From: DATLFA01 sp039934635
Lineage (GTDB): Bacteria > Actinomycetota > Acidimicrobiia > Acidimicrobiales > WLNW01
Direction of reading: 5' to 3'
Assembly (NCBI GenBank): GCA_039934635.1
Contig: JBDTLT010000256.1
Coordinates: forward strand, 1-7,540
Length of the DNA stretch: 7,540 nt
The translations under genes were made by a program, and so were the position numbers. This document shows, piece by piece, positions 6,199-7,540 of the stretch. Each line of letters opens with the position of its first letter. The first letter of the stretch is position 1. The notes beneath the pieces are model-generated. The model did not search any database, was not told the origin of the DNA, and saw nothing but the letters and a program-made list of their open reading frames with translations.

Positions 6199-6981
6199 CT
6201 ATCGCTTCGTGATCGTCATCGTCACGAGACCGAATCCACGCGCCGCGGGATCCTTCGTGCCGGTGATAGAGGCGACGGAGCCCAGGACGTCGGTGATGCT
6301 GAGTCGAACTCCGGGCCGCCAGATGATGCATTCTCCGTCAACGACGTCCATGTTCCACTGGTGCATGCCGGTGTACCCCTCATTTTCGGCCTCGTTGGGG
6401 TGGTGTTCCAAGAGCACCACCCCGCCCGGGTGTGTGATCGTCAGCATCTGCTGAATTGCCAGCATCGGGTCGTAGCTGTGATCCAACGTGTTGCAGGCGA
6501 GCACCAGATCGAACGTGTCGGCGTCAAATGAGTCGGCGAGCCGCTCGGAGTGGCAGAACCGCGTCGCGACTGGCGGCGACACGCCCATTTCGTCGAACAA
6601 TGCTGTGTACTGGTGTGCGAGCGCATCGACGGCGATGATCTCGACCTCGTGACCGGCCCAAGTCTTGCCCAAGCTCGTGACCGGTCCCGCCCCGACGTCG
6701 AGGAGCTTGACCTGTGCGCTTGCGTCGGGAAGCAACCGACGTATGTAGTCCTGCAATGGCGATGTCGACGACATCCGGACTTCGTAGTCTTGGTCATTCC
6801 CTGCGCCCCGCGTTGCGATCCAGTTGCGCCAGTACTCGATCTCCTCACTCACACCGCGGTTCCACAGCTCGCGGATCTCGTCGCCCTTCGCCCGGCGATT
6901 CCGATATCGACGCACCTGCTTTGCCATCGCCCTGCGCGGCTTGTCCGGAATGACCCGCCTGCTCAACTCCAAGAACCCCAT
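6199..6981 (-). CDS. class I SAM-dependent methyltransferase
   Basis: A 260-residue soluble protein with a Rossmann-type methyltransferase core. Motif I reads KLLDVGAGP (92-100), the SAM-binding glycine loop. IIAVDA ends the second strand with acidic Asp119, which should hold the ribose hydroxyls. FDLVLACNTLDHSYDP (157-172) is motif IV and the post-motif loop, and PGGVVLLEHH (185-194) is the later strand. A basic helix-rich N-terminus (RRYRNRRAKGDEIRELWNRG) precedes the core. A later GMHQWNMD segment (205-212) could line the substrate pocket. It probably methylates a small molecule or sugar; placement next to glycosyltransferases suggests a glycan substituent, by inference. It is convergent with the 4905-6164 gene, 34 bases apart, and no clear terminator hairpin is visible between them. 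ATG 6981 was chosen because recognisable protein begins there. The frame stays open another 264 bases upstream without protein-like features. No Shine-Dalgarno precedes the start. Confidence 0.88.
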   Translation of the reverse strand: MGFLELSRRVIPDKPRRAMAKQVRRYRNRRAKGDEIRELWNRGVSEEIEYWRNWIATRGAGNDQDYEVRMSSTSPLQDYIRRLLPDASAQVKLLDVGAGPVTSLGKTWAGHEVEIIAVDALAHQYTALFDEMGVSPPVATRFCHSERLADSFDADTFDLVLACNTLDHSYDPMLAIQQMLTITHPGGVVLLEHHPNEAENEGYTGMHQWNMDVVDGECIIWRPGVRLSITDVLGSVASITGTKDPAARGFGLVTMTITKR

Positions 6982-6994
6982 GGGAGCGACGATA
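6982..6994 (-). promoter_or_regulatory. possible -10 element for a leaderless methyltransferase gene
   Basis: On the minus strand TATCGT (6994-6989) matches four of six -10 consensus bases and ends exactly 7 bases before ATG 6981. No Shine-Dalgarno lies between them, so a leaderless transcript is plausible. The -35 candidate (GTGACC) sits only 14 bases upstream, which is too close. Weak prediction. Confidence 0.25.
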
Positions 6995-7136
6995 GTCCTG
7001 GAGAATGAGGTCACGGCGACCGGCGCAGTGGGCTTGTGACGGCACCGGGCCCGCTCGAAGTTTTCGATCACCGGGTGGCTCGGGGAGCGTGGTTCCACTT
7101 TGCCGGCAGCGCGACGATGGCCAGAATCGATTGACG

Positions 7137-7150
7137 GGCATTCGAATGCC
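7137..7150. repeat. 14-bp perfect palindrome, candidate operator
   Basis: GGCATTCGAATGCC reads identically on both strands with no spacer. The flanking bases (G at 7136, A at 7151) do not extend it. It lies roughly midway between two divergent genes, about 155 bases from the methyltransferase start and 200 from the right-hand gene. Such symmetry suits a dimeric regulator, but no partner gene is visible here. Confidence 0.4.
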
Positions 7151-7351
7151 ACCGGGCAGGGTCGTTGAACCGCGGAGTATGACCGGCGCAATCTCCGTGC
7201 GCAATAGGTCGTCCGAACTGACATTACATGAGAAGGGCTGCCCATTGTGGGGGGGTGCTGAGATGTGTTTCAATTGTTCGTCAAATCCAGAAATACTTCT
7301 GTCGAAAGTTCGGCCTGGGCCGAGCTTTTCGCCCAATCAGGACCTTTCCCC

Positions 7352-7540
7352 ATGGCTAGAGCCACGACGACGGAAACCAATCTCGCGACCCGCCCCGACC
7401 CCGGCTTCGCGCGCCGCGACGCGGCCGAGCGGCGTTCGGACGCGCTCGCTCGCATTGGCGCCCTTTCGCCCCGCGCGTGGGGCGGCGTGGTGTTCGGCCT
7501 GGCCTTTCTGGCCGGACTGTTCATGGTGCTCGTGCTGTTC
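7352..7540 (+). CDS. N-terminus of a membrane protein (C-terminus cut by window edge)
   Basis: ATG 7352 is preceded by AGGA (7339-7342) with a 9-base gap, and 63 codons stay open to the window end. Residues 1-42 are hydrophilic and Arg/Ala-rich with no signal peptide, so this end is probably cytoplasmic. From Trp43 the sequence becomes strongly hydrophobic (GVVFGLAFLAGLFMVLVLF), the start of a first membrane helix. Too little is present to name a family. A surface-glycan locus could have a polymerase, transporter or transferase here, but the sequence does not decide this. The ribosome site, the good start context and the hydrophobic turn make a real gene likely; the antisense frame at 7270-7524 looks like a shadow. 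Confidence 0.68.
   Translation, partial: MARATTTETNLATRPDPGFARRDAAERRSDALARIGALSPRAWGGVVFGLAFLAGLFMVLVLF

Larger units (their letters stand above)
6982..7351. other. 370-base divergent intergenic region
   Basis: This gap lies between the divergent methyltransferase and right-edge membrane protein genes. I see no convincing gene. The minus frame of the methyltransferase remains open to 7245, but its translation is Arg/Ser/Pro-rich and shows no domain. The gap should contain promoters in both directions. It holds a 14-bp perfect palindrome (7137-7150), a run of seven Gs (7249-7255), and a less GC-rich stretch from about 7260 to 7310 before the right-hand gene. Confidence 0.6.

Noticed and set aside
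6982..7245. An 88-codon N-terminal extension of the methyltransferase frame.
   Set aside because: The frame is open, but the translation has no domain character and the recognisable protein begins at ATG 6981.
7249..7255. A run of seven Gs as a possible phase-variation tract.
   Set aside because: It lies nearly 100 bases before the nearest downstream start and inside no reading frame I accept; too short to claim.
7270..7524. An 84-codon minus-strand frame at the right edge.
   Set aside because: It lies antisense to a plus-strand frame with a good ribosome site and a membrane helix; its own translation is Arg/Ala/Pro-rich.

Overview
This is a high-GC window with strong G/C bias at third codon positions, dense genes, few long spacers and some starts that lack a Shine-Dalgarno sequence. 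That pattern fits an actinobacterium. An Acidimicrobiia-type origin is possible, but this is an impression from base composition and protein style, not a demonstrated assignment. No rRNA, tRNA, CRISPR array, transposase or integrase is visible.

Layout. On the left, on the minus strand, lies a membrane protein with an extracytoplasmic beta-sandwich-like region and a degenerate PAP2-phosphatase-like core (1-1168; its C-terminus runs off the window). Upstream of it on the same strand is a predicted Fe(II)/2-oxoglutarate dioxygenase (1249-2181). A divergent control region (2182-2410) with a perfect 8-bp inverted repeat separates these from the plus-strand genes: a GT4 glycosyltransferase (2411-3571), a possible 35-residue leader ORF, a GT2 glycosyltransferase (3698-4756), and an unrecognised two-TM membrane protein with a duplicated soluble domain and a cysteine cluster (4905-6164). 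A class I SAM methyltransferase (6199-6981) follows convergently on the minus strand. A 370-base gap with a 14-bp perfect palindrome leads to the start of a plus-strand membrane protein (7352-7540, cut by the window edge).

How the genes may work together. Two glycosyltransferases of different folds, a small-molecule-type methyltransferase, a 2OG dioxygenase and two membrane proteins are the usual content of a surface-glycan (capsule, exopolysaccharide or glycolipid) assembly locus. My inference is that the GT4 and GT2 enzymes extend a lipid-linked glycan on the cytoplasmic face, the methyltransferase and dioxygenase decorate a sugar or substituent, and the membrane proteins act at or across the membrane. 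No polymerase, flippase or initiating transferase is visible here, so the pathway end product cannot be named.

The most novel element is the 4905-6164 protein. Its soluble part appears to consist of two diverged copies of one domain of about 75 residues. Only the first copy carries a set of conserved-looking Cys/His residues. The PAP2-like protein, which keeps both catalytic histidines but lacks the usual phosphate-binding arginine, is the second item worth follow-up.
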